DNA from: Meconema thalassinum
Taxonomy: Eukaryota; Arthropoda; Insecta; Orthoptera; Tettigoniidae
Assembly: GCA_946902985.2 (NCBI GenBank)
Contig: OX336392.1
Coordinates: 20,186,716 to 20,250,715, forward strand
Length of the DNA stretch: 64,000 bases
Direction of reading: 5' to 3'
A program made the translations under genes and the position numbers. Every line of letters begins with the position of its first letter. The stretch's first letter is position 1. A model generated the notes under the pieces. It was given only the letters and a program-made list of their open reading frames with translations. It did not search any database and had not been told where the DNA came from. This document shows positions 1 to 10,465 of this stretch, in pieces.

Positions 1-1040
1 GCGAACTTCCTAATATCAGACAACGTTCTAGCGCCTCAAGGATGAGCAAGGTGAGGAAAAATGCACCCTAGGGATGAGAAAACTCCCTAATGGTTGATGA
101 TCCAGCAGATGGACAACGGCATAGGACCAGGACCAATAGGGTAGGTGAGACTCTATGAGCCGTGGTGAAGGCAACTCGCCCAGAAGAAGGTCACTTTGAT
201 AACAAACCGGGTGGCTCAGCATCTTAGATGACAGCCCCATCACTGAGCTCGTGCTCGGAAGGCTGATTACCTACCAGTCTTAATTTACGAGATCAAAGAG
301 GAAAATATCGGACTGATCAAATGGTTGCAATGTTGTATATTGATGTGCGTATTATATTTCTTTGCTTTCTGTCATGGGCCTAAATGGCTTGCTAGGTACA
401 ATAAATGATGATTCGTTAATTCCCCACAAGGAGAGCGTTACAACACAATCTGTTATCATGTTTTATTCTGGCCATTTCTTCTTTTTCCCCCAAAAACTCT
501 CATATACACACTTTGCTTCCTCTTTCTCTCTTCTGTCCACTCCTTTCCTGGTTGTCTCTCTTGGGGAGTTTGCTCAAATTTCAGTTGTCTTAAGTTTTTG
601 ACGTGTAACATCTCTCCACTCGTTCGCTGGATATTTTTGAGGGAGTGATTTTGAAAAATGGGACGGAAGTAGATCGGACGAAAGTGTGTAAGACGCACTG
701 CCAGCTGGATCGTATCCCTCCTGGAGAGTCATCAACACACAAAAATCTTTTTTATTTACACATTAATAATACATAACAATTCTAAGACTCATTTTTTCTT
801 CACTGCCTACTTGATATTTCTACTCTCGCACTGCCTTCTTGATTGTTCTCGCACTGCCTTCTTGATACTCTCCTGCTAATCATATCAATATGACTCATTT
901 TAACAGAATGCATATGAAATTACGTGTTGGTCTGTGAATCAAGAGGTCCGGGAACTGGGCAAGCCTTTCATGATCTACTGCTGTGCACATTGCATTTACT
1001 CGCAAGTTGGCCAATTTATAAGGAATATGAGCAGTGTCGC
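1..1040. other. Unassigned sequence left of the first SINE
   Basis: No recognisable gene or known repeat. Short frames on both strands show no domain. The only internal structure is a threefold short repeat at about 801-875 built on CACTGCCTTCTTGAT with variable spacers. Confidence 0.4.
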
Positions 1041-1052
1041 GTCTATTAATCT

Positions 1053-1349
1053 AGTTGGAAGCCTGATGGCGCAGTGGCTTAGCTGCTCGACTTTCACCTC
1101 GACGGCCGGGTTTCGAATCCCGGTGACAGCGGGGTGAAATTTTCAGCTGAAAAATCACGTGGCGTCAGGAAGGGTATCCGGCCTAAAATTCCCGGACAAA
1201 ACCAAAATGAGCCAGGTTGGCTCCAACGACCCCAATTAACTGGGAAAAGCCGAAGAAAGAAAGAAAGAAAGAAATAAATAAAGAAAGCAAGAAACAAAGA
1301 AACAAGGAAAGAAGGAAAGATGGAAAGAAAGAAGGAAAGAAAGAAGGAT

Positions 1350-1380
<31 letters not shown>

Positions 1381-1498
1381 AGGGAAGAAAGAAGGAAAGA
1401 AAGAAAGAAAGATGGAAAGAAGGAAATAAAGAAGGAAGGAAAGCAAGAAAGAAAAAAAGAAAGAAAGAAAGAAAGAAAGAAAGAAGGAAAGAAAGAAG

Positions 1499-1529
<31 letters not shown>

Positions 1530-1576
1530 TGAAAGAAAGATGGAAAGAATGAAAGAAAGAAGGAATGAAAGAAGGA

Positions 1577-1608
<32 letters not shown>

Positions 1609-1646
1609 AAAAGATGGAAAGAAGGAAATAAAGAAGGAAGGAAGTA

Positions 1647-1678
<32 letters not shown>

Positions 1679-1836
1679 GAAAGATGGAAAGAAGGAAATA
1701 AAGAAGGAAGGAAGTAAAGAAAGAAAGAAAGAAAGAAAGAAAGAAGGAAAGAAAGATGGAAAGAAGGAAATAAAGAAGGAAGGAAGGAAAGAAAGGAAGA
1801 AAGAAAGAAGGAAAGAAGGATGGAAAGAAAGAAGGA

Positions 1837-1868
<32 letters not shown>

Positions 1869-2374
1869 AGGAAAGAAAGATGGAAAGAATGAAAGAAAGA
1901 AGGAAAGATGGAAAGAAGGATGGAAAGAAAGAAGGAAAGAAGGAAAAAAGAAAGAAAGAAAGAAAGAATGAAAGAAAGAAGGAGGAAGGATGGAAAGAAG
2001 GAAATAAAGAAGGAAAGATGGAAAGAAGGAAATAAAGAAGGAAGGAAGGAAAGAAAGAAGGAAAGAAAGAAGGAAATAAAGAAGGAAAGATGGAAAGAAG
2101 GAAATAAAGAAGGAAGGAAGGAAAGAAAGAAGGAAAGAAAGAAGGAAAGAAAGAAGGAAAGAAGGAAAAAGAAAGAAAGAAGGAAAGAAGGAAAAAAGAA
2201 AGAAAGAAAGAAAGAAAGAAAGAAGGAAAGAAAGAAGGAACGATGGAAAGAAAGAAGGAAAGAAAGAAGGAAAGAAATAAGGAAGGAAAGATGGAAAGAA
2301 AGAATGAAAGAAAGAAGGAAAGAAAGAAGGATAGAAAGAAGGAACGATGGAAAGGAAGAAGGAAAGAAAGAAGA
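1053..2374 (+). mobile_element. tRNA-derived SINE with hugely expanded GAAA tail
   Basis: A tRNA-like head carries an A box (TGGCGCAGTGG, 1067-1077) and a B box-like stretch (GGTTTCGAATCC, about 1109-1120), the internal pol III promoter of a SINE. A unique body runs to about 1250, then a GAAA-type tail of about 1.1 kb. The whole unit is bracketed by a perfect 12-bp direct repeat GTCTATTAATCT (1041-1052 and 2375-2386). That shows insertion by target-primed reverse transcription and that the long tract belongs to the same insertion. The head is not a functional tRNA: its stems are imperfect and the unique body follows directly. Confidence 0.88.
1253..2374 (+). repeat. (GAAA/GGAA)n hypervariable microsatellite, about 1.1 kb
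   Basis: Nearly pure purine strand made of GAAA, GGAA and GATG variants, with larger blocks such as GATGGAAAGAAGGAAATAAA recurring many times. It is the expanded tail of the SINE at 1053. All long frames across it (Lys/Arg/Glu repeats on +, Phe/Leu/Ser/Pro repeats on -) are translations of the microsatellite and not genes. Confidence 0.95.
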
Positions 2375-2502
2375 GTCTATTAATCTTCATGGTTCGTTTC
2401 GGCCAGCTAAGAACCACGTCATTTCAACTGTTTCCTTTTAGCTTTATAATTAGTGCAGTATTCCTTCATTCGTAGACGGTGTTGTTCCTTTTTGCTTTGA
2501 CT

Positions 2503-2682
2503 GGCTGCGTGACTCATCGGTAACGTTCTTGCCTCCCATAACTAAGGTTGCAGGATCGAGTCCTGGCGCAGTCAGCTGGCATTTGAGGGTGCGCTAAAGA
2601 TGGGACAAAATTCTGGCACCTCGGCGTCTCTAAAAGCCGCAGTAGTTAAAAGGGACGTAAAACCAATAACATTTTATCAAAC
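2503..2682 (+). mobile_element. tRNA-derived SINE, family S2
   Basis: tRNA-like head (2503-2575) with B box-like GGATCGAGTCC, then a body containing GGCATTTGAGGGTGCG and the 3' stretch AAAAGGGACGTAAAACCAAT. A second copy at 20595 has the same order of blocks plus a central part missing here, so this copy has an internal deletion after about 2600. Confidence 0.75.
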
Positions 2683-3060
2683 TAGTCATCCATTTTAGCC
2701 CGTCACAATTCTCTTTAACCGGACCTAAGATTTTCCTCAAAATCTTCCTTTCTTTGGTTTCCAATTTTTCCAACATCCCTTTCTTGTTCATGGTGAGACA
2801 TTCCGCTTCTGGCCGTGTCAGTGCAGTAATGTTTGATTTTTGCATTCATGGATATAAATAGGCTATTGTTATTATTATTATTATTATTATCCTCCCTATA
2901 TTATCCTGCTAATGTGCCATTCCGGCTTTGAACCGAAATAAGGTCCTGTTGATACCAACCTACACATAAGGGGTACGTACAGGTTCAGCATAATCCCATG
3001 TGTGCCCGATACGCACTCTCTTCCTCTTTAAATGCCTGACTATTAAATAAATACCTTCAA
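2683..3060. other. Unassigned spacer with (ATT)n microsatellite
   Basis: No gene recognised. A short TTATTATTATT microsatellite lies at about 2868-2891. Confidence 0.4.
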
Positions 3061-3084
3061 AAATTACATTTACAATGGGAGCAC

Positions 3085-3300
3085 CGTAACCTGGCGAGTC
3101 TACCGCTAGAGCGCAGGGCAGCCATTTGGCGGGAGCGCGGCGTACTGCTAGGTGACCCTGCAGCTAGAGCGCAGGGCAGCGCGGCGGCGGCAGCCAACTG
3201 GCGGGAGGGCGGCGTACTGCTAATTGAGCCTGCCGCTAGAGCGCAGGGCAGCGCAGCGGTGGCAGCCATCAGGCGTACTACTAGCTGAGGAGTTCCTCAG
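3085..3300 (+). repeat. GC/CpG-rich minisatellite, three units
   Basis: Three copies of a unit containing GCTAGAGCGCAGGGCAG begin at 3105, 3163 and 3235 (spacings 58 and 72 bp; the first unit is shorter). Each also carries GGCGTACT(G/A)CTA. The block is far richer in G+C and CpG than its surroundings. It lies just upstream of the Helitron helicase tail at 3340 and may be part of that element. Confidence 0.7.
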
Positions 3301-3339
3301 CAGATGGCTCCGGTGTGGTCTCCCCAAGAATTTCTCTAG

Positions 3340-3448
3340 GGTTCAATCCTTTGCAAATGTAAAAATTGCTGTAGAAGAAACTCCCGAGCAAACAACAACC
3401 GATGAATTCGTTGTAACATCGAATATTGTCTACAAAGAGCTGCTGTGA
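3340..3448 (+). pseudogene. Helitron Rep/Helicase, C-terminal tail
   Basis: The frame ending at 3448 finishes with QSFANVKIAVEE ... TSNIVYKELL followed by a stop. That is the expected extreme C-terminus of animal Helitron Pif1-like helicases, which typically end in SF..VKV...NIVYKEVL. The helicase motifs themselves are absent. The apparent start at 3224 lies in the GC minisatellite and is probably artificial. It is followed within 200 bp by a Helitron-type 3' terminus. Confidence 0.68.
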
Positions 3449-3589
3449 CAAGTACAAAACACTGTTCTACATAATTCTTTGTGTTCTTCTCACGTACGCA
3501 TGCTGTTTAACAACAATAACTAAATTTCTTCAATATTTAAAACTTGGTTCTCCCACATTCTCCCCTACTACCCCATAAACCTACATTCA

Positions 3590-3618
3590 CGTTGCGAAAG
3601 CTCGCACGAGCCCACTAG
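3590..3618 (+). mobile_element. Helitron 3' terminus (hairpin plus CTAG)
   Basis: A stem TGCG-AAAGCT-CGCA (about 3593-3606) is followed after a few bases by CTAG (3615-3618) and a T. This is the canonical Helitron 3' end: a hairpin shortly before CTRR, inserted before T. It sits 170 bp downstream of the helicase tail on the same strand, which supports both calls. Confidence 0.65.
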
Positions 3619-4514
3619 TAAGGAATATTATTCCATCTTTCTTCGTAATGCCCGGCCATTCTTTGCTTGGACGATTTAGGTACAGTATGAAACTCAGCTT
3701 ATCAATAAGTGAAAGTAGACTATGCGTGCAACGTGCAGATTAATGTAGGCGTGATTAGTTCTATAGCAATGAAGCCTGGCTCGTTAGGCATCACTAGTGG
3801 AGTAATGGTCCAGTGAACAGAAATTTGATAGAATCTACAATCGATAGTATCGCAAATAGCACATGGTGTGCAAGATTAGCCATTCCCCACGGGGGGTGTG
3901 GGTTATCATGACACGCTAAACTTTCACGCAAGCTAGACAGAGGGTTAATGTATACGGTAAGAATACCCAGACCTGTGCAAACATCCAGCCTCGGGTCATT
4001 ACAATAGCCGTGTGTAGGCAGTTTATAAAGTAGCAGGTTCGCGACGACACTGCAAGGTGTTTGGTCACTGAGTCGAGATAAAAACTTTCAGTCTGGACTT
4101 GACTGCATCGCGTGTCGATGAGAGCACAGGTTTAAAGTTTGAAACATCTGGAATGGTAGCCAGCATCTCCCTTAGGCGTACCGTTCCATGTCCAGAGGCC
4201 CTCATTCTTAAAGGGATGATAATGGGTGCCATACCGCATCTTATTTCTTTATGTAGTAATAAGTCCTGACCTTAGTCAATATTAATGTGTACTTTTATTG
4301 CACCGGGTTCGGTCACACTGCGACCATCCTCAGCGCAAATAATAATATGAATAGAAAAGCAAGACTTACAGTACATGAACAATTTTGCCATAAAAGTAGG
4401 TTGTTCTCAGAACTATTCCTAAAACATTAATTGTCTAAACGCTAAAAAACACATACACTCAAATTAAAAAACCTGATCTGTTACAAAAATATGTTAAATG
4501 CGAAATAAATAAAT
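3619..4514. other. Unassigned AT-rich sequence
   Basis: No domain, repeat family or RNA gene recognised on either strand. Confidence 0.35.
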
Positions 4515-5973
4515 CTTGATCCTAGGCTTATTAGATCATATTTTGTCCGTGTGTGTGAGTGTGTGTGTCCCCCTAATAACTTGTAAACGGCTGGAGCGAT
4601 TTCAATGGAACTCAGTAAGTTCATAGCACTATTCCGGAAGACACCGACCGTGCCCTTCAAATTTTGTTAAGTCTCACCAATCAAACAAGGCGGCTGTGCG
4701 AAATATTTCACCTGCATTCTATATCTCCGAAACTATTACCGATATCACCCTGGAATTTTGTACGGTGATAAAGAGCACTACTAGAGGTTCACCTATGTGA
4801 CTTTTGAAAACCTGGTAACTACAAAACCAACATGGCGGCAGAGCGAAGTTGCGACTTTTAAATAGACGTTTCTCCCGATTTAACCAACCAAACGCAATGA
4901 AACTTGGTACAGTATATGTTTATACACATTGTAATGCACCGACATCTAAATTCGTTGAATTATTTTCATAACCTCAAGATGGCGGCTGTGCGAAATATTT
5001 TACCGGCATTCTATATCTCTGAAACTATTACCGGTATCACCCTGAAATTTTGTACGGAGGTAAAGGGTACTGCTGGAAGGTCATATATGAGACTTTCAAA
5101 AACCGGTTAACTACAAAACGAACATGGCGGCCAAGCGAAGTTGAAAGTTTTAAATAGACTTATCTGGCGATTTAATAATCCAAATGCAATGAAACTTTGT
5201 ACAGCAAATGTTATACACATTGTAATGCACTGGTATCTAATTTAGTTCAATTGTTTACATAACGTCAAGATGGCGGCTGTGCGAATTTCTTGTGTCGTAA
5301 TCATGCGATCGAAGTGAAAGTTTGACCAAGGAACATACGCAATAATTTTCCTTTAATGGTACATGACTCTCTGGCCTATACATATAACAATCCAACATGG
5401 CGACCATCCGAAATATTTAGACGGATATCAATATCTACGAATCTATTACAGCAATCAAACTGAATTTTTTATGTTCATAGGGGCAATGAACATAAGTTCA
5501 CCTATAGGACTTTTAATAACCTGGTGATCACAAATCCAACATGGTGGCGACGCGAATTATAAATATTCACATGGACGTTTCTCGCAATTTAACCATCCGA
5601 GTGCAGTGTCACTTGATACAGTAAATCCTTATACAAATGTTAATCCACTGGTATCCAATTTATTTCAATTGTTTCCATAACCACATAATGGCAGCTGTGC
5701 GAAATTATAAAATCTCGTTTTTACTTCTTGTATCCTAATCATGCGATTGAAGTTTGAATACTGCACGTACACAATAATCTTCATGTAACATTACATAACT
5801 CTTAGACCTACATATATAAAAATCCAACATGGCGTCCATCCGTAATATTTAGTAGGTTCTGAATATCTACGAATCTATTGCAGCAATCAATCTGAGATTT
5901 GTATGTTGATAGTGGCAATTAACATAAGTAGGATATATGAAAATAGGCTTTAGTTCTTCACGGAACTACTTGT
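4515..5973 (+). mobile_element. Family B array element (DINE-1/Helentron-like), copy B1
   Basis: Non-coding element. It begins with a damaged 5' hairpin block (TAGGCTTATTAGATCATA), then a GTGTGT microsatellite at 4550-4570 and the conserved block CTAATAACTTGTAAACGGCT. About nine degenerate monomers of roughly 145 bp follow, each marked by an A(A/C)(G/C)ATGGCGGC-like motif (about 4688, 4831, 4977, 5124, 5270, 5395, 5539, 5685 and 5827). It ends with ATAGGCT, the stem-loop AGTTCTTCACGGAACT, and ACTTGT. Known DINE-1/Helentron-type non-autonomous elements share this order of parts; the assignment is inference from architecture. Confidence 0.6.
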
Positions 5974-6463
5974 TTACAATATCACTCCTATCATTAGGAG
6001 CGCGTAACCTCGATTTTTCGTCCCTTGAAACAGCAATCACCATCATAGTTATGAACTTGGAAAGTTGACTATGACCTGAAGTTCTATTTCATCAAATATG
6101 TATCCATGTTTTGTGTTAATTAGAACTATCGAGAGGCAGAGTCGAGATAAGGGAGACTGGAGATCGATATGTCTATTACAACGTGGGTCTTATCAGTCCG
6201 TGCCAGGTGAGCGTACGTTTAGATGGGATTTTCTGTGCCACTGGGTTCAGACAGATAAAGGTAATGTGGTAGATTAGCAGCATAGGGCTGCTCCATCCAC
6301 CGTGACTCACGTCATGGCAGTGCTTCTGTACCTGTGATAGGGCACCAGATACGATAATCGTAGGTGCAGCCATGAATTTTATCTACGATACACCAATACT
6401 ACTACCTCTAATAATTCTTGATATCGGGGATGAGATGCGGTGTATTTCTTGGTTGATTGGTTG
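5974..6463. other. Unassigned sequence
   Basis: No gene recognised; short minus-strand frames have no familiar domain. Confidence 0.35.
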
Positions 6464-6966
6464 GTTGGTTCCTCAGTTTAGGGGCTGTGACAACGCGGTC
6501 ATTTAGCCCCGTGTACTTTGGGTGTGTGTAGAATCTGTCTGATAACCATTGTTAATTGTGATGGCTGTATTAGTGTGTGTTATCTGTAATTCAGGTAAGG
6601 TCTGCAGACGATCAATTTCAAGTAGTTCCTACTTTTGCTACCAAATGCTACCGTCAACGACTCCTAGCTGTGAACTTGGCTACTATATGCCCCCGCAATC
6701 AGCACCTGGCAACGAAAGTTAGATCTTATAGAGCGTTAATTAAATCTAACCTCAAATTGAGCTTCACACATTTGTGGTTAGTGGAAGGTTCTTTTACATG
6801 GCATAAATCTATGACAGGAGACCATCGGCTTTACTTCCCCTTCGAAGGAAGGCATACTGAGGGATTTTTAACGCTCTTAAAAATCCGATGATTTCGGCCG
6901 TGTTTGAACCCGTGATCTTGGGCATAGAGGCTCAGCATTCTACCAAGTACGCCACCGAAGCGGCTA
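6464..6966 (-). mobile_element. Composite repeat with S1 SINE, tRNA head at right
   Basis: The left part (6464-6590) has the hairpin-like AGGGGCTGTGACAACG ... AGCCCCGTGTAC block seen also at 22812, 30545 and 62085. From about 6610 to 6966 it is an S1 SINE on the minus strand, ending in the tRNA-like head: B box TTCAAACACGG at about 6898-6908, terminal GCTTCGGTGGCG on the minus strand. The same fusion at 30540 and 62080 shows that this composite has itself been copied. Confidence 0.7.
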
Positions 6967-7411
6967 CTAGGACTTTGTCAGCAGATACAACTGGGGATGG
7001 TGACAGGCCCATCGCCGAAGTGACCGCTAACTTTTGTCTAATAAAGGAAAAATCAAGGAAAGGATTTTGGCAGGAAATCGGCCGTGGATCTGTTGAAATG
7101 AACGGTCCCGTCATTTGTCTGGTGGTGAAAACGGGAAACCACGAAAACCATTTTCAGGCCAGCCGAGGATGGATTCGAACCCACGCTCTCCAGATACCAG
7201 CGAGGCACGAACTAGCGCGTGGCTGGTGTTTTATTATTTACCTTTTGAAACTTACTTTGGACCAGGCTGTAGGAGAATCACTGTGATTAATAATCACTTG
7301 TATCGGGTGATCGTTGTAATAAACAATACTCCCGCCGTAATATTTGGCAATCCGAGATTTGTTGTTGTTGTTGTTGATTCTTTTGTGGCTTTGTGGCATC
7401 GTGTTCATGTA

Positions 7412-8219
7412 GCTTGTTCCGATTCAACACGGAACTGTTAAATGGTTTCCCTACCCACCCGCAATCGGCTTGAAATCTACTCGCAGCGTGCTAGCGACGG
7501 GACAGAGTTCAATTTCACTGATTGCCGCCTTCTTATGCAACATTACAAAGTCCTAGATTTCTTCATTTGGGCTACGTCAGGTGGAGAGTATTTTTAAGAT
7601 CACCGCAAACACCCGAAGAAATGGAGCTCGTCATTACCGAAACCTTTGCGGAAATTACTCCTCAGATGTTGTCGATCGTAAGAGAGAATTTCATGCGACG
7701 AGTCTCCCTCTGCTTGGAAAATGATGGACGCCACTTCGAACATCTTATGTAATGTCCATTTGCAGTAGATGTAACGTCTGTGATAAATTAACTTTTTTAG
7801 TCGCATCGAAGAGTGATTACAATTTTGTAACAAATAATTTCCAAATTGTATATCGTTTTGTGGTATTGGGTTAAAAATCAATAAATTGAGTTGTAAATAA
7901 AATACAACACTAAAATGCATTGTGTTTTAATAAACTAGGCTATGTTGTAAAATAACATTTTATTTCATAGAAATGCTCTGCAAAAGCCATTAACAGAAGC
8001 GTAAAATAACAAGTTCTGAAACAGAAATCGTTCCAACTTATTGTGAAACCTGTGTAAATATATATTGAAAGAGCAAAATACTTTGCAATGCTGCATAAGA
8101 AGGCGGCAATCAGTGAAATCGAACTCAGCCCCGTCGCTAGCTCGCTGCGAGCAGATTTCAAGCCTATTGCGTGTGGGTAGGCAACCCATTTTACAGTTCC
8201 GTGTTGAATCGGAACAGGC
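7412..8219. mobile_element. Inverted-repeat DNA transposon relic
   Basis: Arms 7412-7551 and 8080-8219 are inverted copies of about 140 bp with strong but imperfect identity (both contain GATTGCCGCCTTCTTATGCA, in opposite orientation). Between them lies a transposase C-terminal fragment. This could be a DNA transposon with long TIRs, or two opposed copies of a MITE around a transposase relic. The right arm ends where another small transposon (8222-8634) begins. Confidence 0.55.
7550..7752 (+). pseudogene. Tc1/mariner-like transposase, C-terminal fragment
   Basis: The segment reads (with one frameshift near 7570) LDFFIWGYVR, then PQTPEEMELVITETFAEITP, and ends DGRHFEHLM plus a stop at 7752. 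The LDFFLWGY block followed by an 'ITPEML...N.R.C...G.HFEHL' tail is typical of the C-terminus of the DDE transposases that insect annotations often label DUF4817 or mariner-like. Catalytic regions upstream of LDFF are absent. Confidence 0.65.
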
Positions 8220-8221
8220 TG

Positions 8222-8634
8222 TACAGAATGTGGCGAATAGAAGTAGCCCGGGCTACAGAGTTCCAGGTTCCAGGCAAAGCAGCGTCCCTGAACGTAGGCA
8301 ACACCTACTGCAGTACCGTATAGTGGGTGGTTTATACTGTGTCAGCGATTCCATGTTAATGAAGGCTGGTGGTAGTATTGGTTTGCGGTACGAATCAACA
8401 GAATACTGTTTGACAGATAAGGTGTATCGAAACAACCCTCCCAGTCTTCAAGAACTGCAATAGAACATTTCTGATGAGATTGCAGCAATTCCAGTGGTCA
8501 GCAACTTGCTGACCAGGGCTCAAAGGTGCCAAGAGGTGAATAGTGAACTATCTCCATTCCTTTGGTGTGTTTCTTTGTAACCTGGAACTCTGTTACCAGG
8601 GCCACTTTAATTAGTCACACCCTGTACTTGGGTG
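8222..8634 (+). mobile_element. Small TIR transposon with transposase tail relic
   Basis: The left end TACAGAATGTG (8222) and the right end CACACCCTGTA (8634) begin imperfect TIRs of about 50 bp. Both arms contain ACAGAGTTCCAGGTT-like blocks (8253-8268, and inverted at 8579-8594). TA at both borders fits a Tc1/mariner-type target duplication. Inside, the frame ending at 8463 reads DKVYRNNPPSLQELQ and after a stop continues DEIAAIPV, matching the C-terminal region of the same transposase class. It abuts the right arm of the inverted-repeat element. Confidence 0.6.
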
Positions 8635-8790
8635 AATGTGTGTAAAAGTTGTCTAATAACCTGCGTCACTGTGGTGACTGGAGAAGTGAGTGTGACTACC
8701 TTATATGACCTCCAACGGGGTAGGTTCCCGGCACTTGAAATAAGGTACTATCCCTGCATTTGCCTGGGATAGCCGATCTCTTGACTTGCT
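8635..8790 (+). mobile_element. SINE family S4, 5' fragment
   Basis: The blocks GTGAATGTGTGTAAAAGTTGTCTAATAACC (8631-8660) and CATTTGCCTGGG (8756-8767) are shared in order with S4 copies at 32155 and 58010. Diverged and incomplete. Confidence 0.45.
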
Positions 8791-8810
8791 CTGTCGCGAG
8801 GTTACCGCAG

Positions 8811-8992
8811 CGGCTTCGTTGCGTAGTTGGTAGCATGCTGAGCTTCTATACCCAAGATCACGGGTTCAAACCCGGACGAAGTCGGATTTTTAAAGAGCGT
8901 TTAAAATCCATCAGTATACCTTCCTTTGGAGAGGACGTAAAGCCGGCCGGCATATATGGCATGAAAAAGAACCTTCCACTAATACGCTGCCG
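8811..8992 (+). mobile_element. S1 SINE, 5'-half copy
   Basis: tRNA-like head from CGGCTTCGTTGCGTAGTTGG (8811-8830) with B box CGGGTTCAAACCCGG (8862-8876), then the S1 body (TTTTTAAAGAGCG, CCTTCCTTTGGAGAGG) and CTTCCACTAA. The S1 3' half is missing. Confidence 0.8.
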
Positions 8993-10465
8993 AAGTCAAC
9001 TGGAGCAATACAATATGGCTCCCTTGTAGCTTGCTTCAGTCTTTGCGCCGTCATTATTTCCTATTTGTATCCTATAAAACTGTACATGCGTGGAGAAACA
9101 AAGGAATGAAAGCATAGAAAAGTATATTTTTCACAGTAATTTAACACAGTTGTCCAATAAAGTTGTTAAATATTGCGTACGATGTGCACATTAAGTCTTA
9201 GAGCATAAGTCGTAGAGATATAGCCTACGATATTTACCTTAAATTAAGTGAAAACATGAAATTATAACATTTCTGGATATTGTGAATCACATCCCGTATG
9301 AATGACCAATACTATGGAAAATAAAGTACCGTAGGCCCTACCAGTAAGTGACTAATACAATGAACTTAAGGTCTATCAATGCATAAGGGAACAGTTTAAA
9401 CTATTTGGATGAGAGTTTAGGCCAAATCTCATCAACAGCTATAGAAGAAACAAAGACTGCATTTCAATACAATTTGTGTGTTCACCACAACGCCGCGTTT
9501 GTCTGAAAACGAATCAAATTAACAAAGCCCAACCTGTGTGCTCACTAACAGGTTAGATAAGTCTACAATTAAGGCCTATCGTCCTACCTCATTCTAAATA
9601 ATGGGGAACTTTTCCTATCCTAGCTCTAAATATAATCCAAACAATCACAACAAGACTTGCCACTCCATCACTTCAGAAATAGCAGTATTCATTGGCTTGA
9701 ATAATGTCACTATACGGTACTCTAACTTTGTTGCAGGGTGTAGGCCTAGACTGCTGGTAGGCCTACATGATAATTGTTTTCTGAAAGTGCAAAAAATAAA
9801 ATATTTGGGCAGAAATTTTCAGTCTGGGATAGGCCTAATTGTTATTTGGAAACACAATTCACTGCTTAAATAAATTAAGTGGAAAATCACCACTCAGAAA
9901 AGTTGTAGGATGAAATGCATTGGTGTTAGTGAATCAGCTGTAAGGTTATGTAGGTTGTCGTGTATAATACTTATAGTACAAACCATATTTAATTACAACT
10001 ACACTCCCCACATGAAACAAAAACCCATTTATGTGACATATATGTCCTAAATATCTCTCTATATTAGATATACTCTATCCACTAAATGATAAATATTTAT
10101 AATTTGCAGTACCCGCCATGCAATTCTTGCCTCAGGAGTGAGGTCAACATTATTCATACTATCTCGCAAAATTCTCGTATTTTATACATAAAATTTCACT
10201 TATATTTTGTAGTTCTAACACAGTAGATGATCTTCACGGGAGGTGTTTGCCTTATTTCACGCGCATTACACATTTTTATCCACAAAATTCAAGACGCTGC
10301 GCAGCGTAAATGCAGCTTCCTATGTATAAAAAACCTAGCAACCAGTTGTTTGGGTCCAATGTGGCTGCGCCCATGTCGTTGCTAGGCGCGTCACTTCGGC
10401 AGCGTATTACACTTGTGGAAGCTAAAATTTGTTTGTTAGTTTAATAACGCTATATTAGTTCCAAT
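8993..10465. other. Unassigned AT-rich sequence
   Basis: About 1.5 kb with no recognised gene or repeat. The 90-codon frame at 9601-9873 has no familiar domain. GTAGGCCTA-type words recur here but do not form an array. Confidence 0.35.

Noticed and set aside
1236..2441. Long frames (393 aa Phe/Leu/Ser on -, 177 aa Lys/Arg/Glu on +)
   Set aside because: Direct translation of the GAAA microsatellite tail of a SINE; no unique sequence.
8811..8885. Functional tRNA gene
   Set aside because: A and B boxes are present but stems are imperfect and the sequence continues into an S1 SINE body; the same holds for all other tRNA-like heads.
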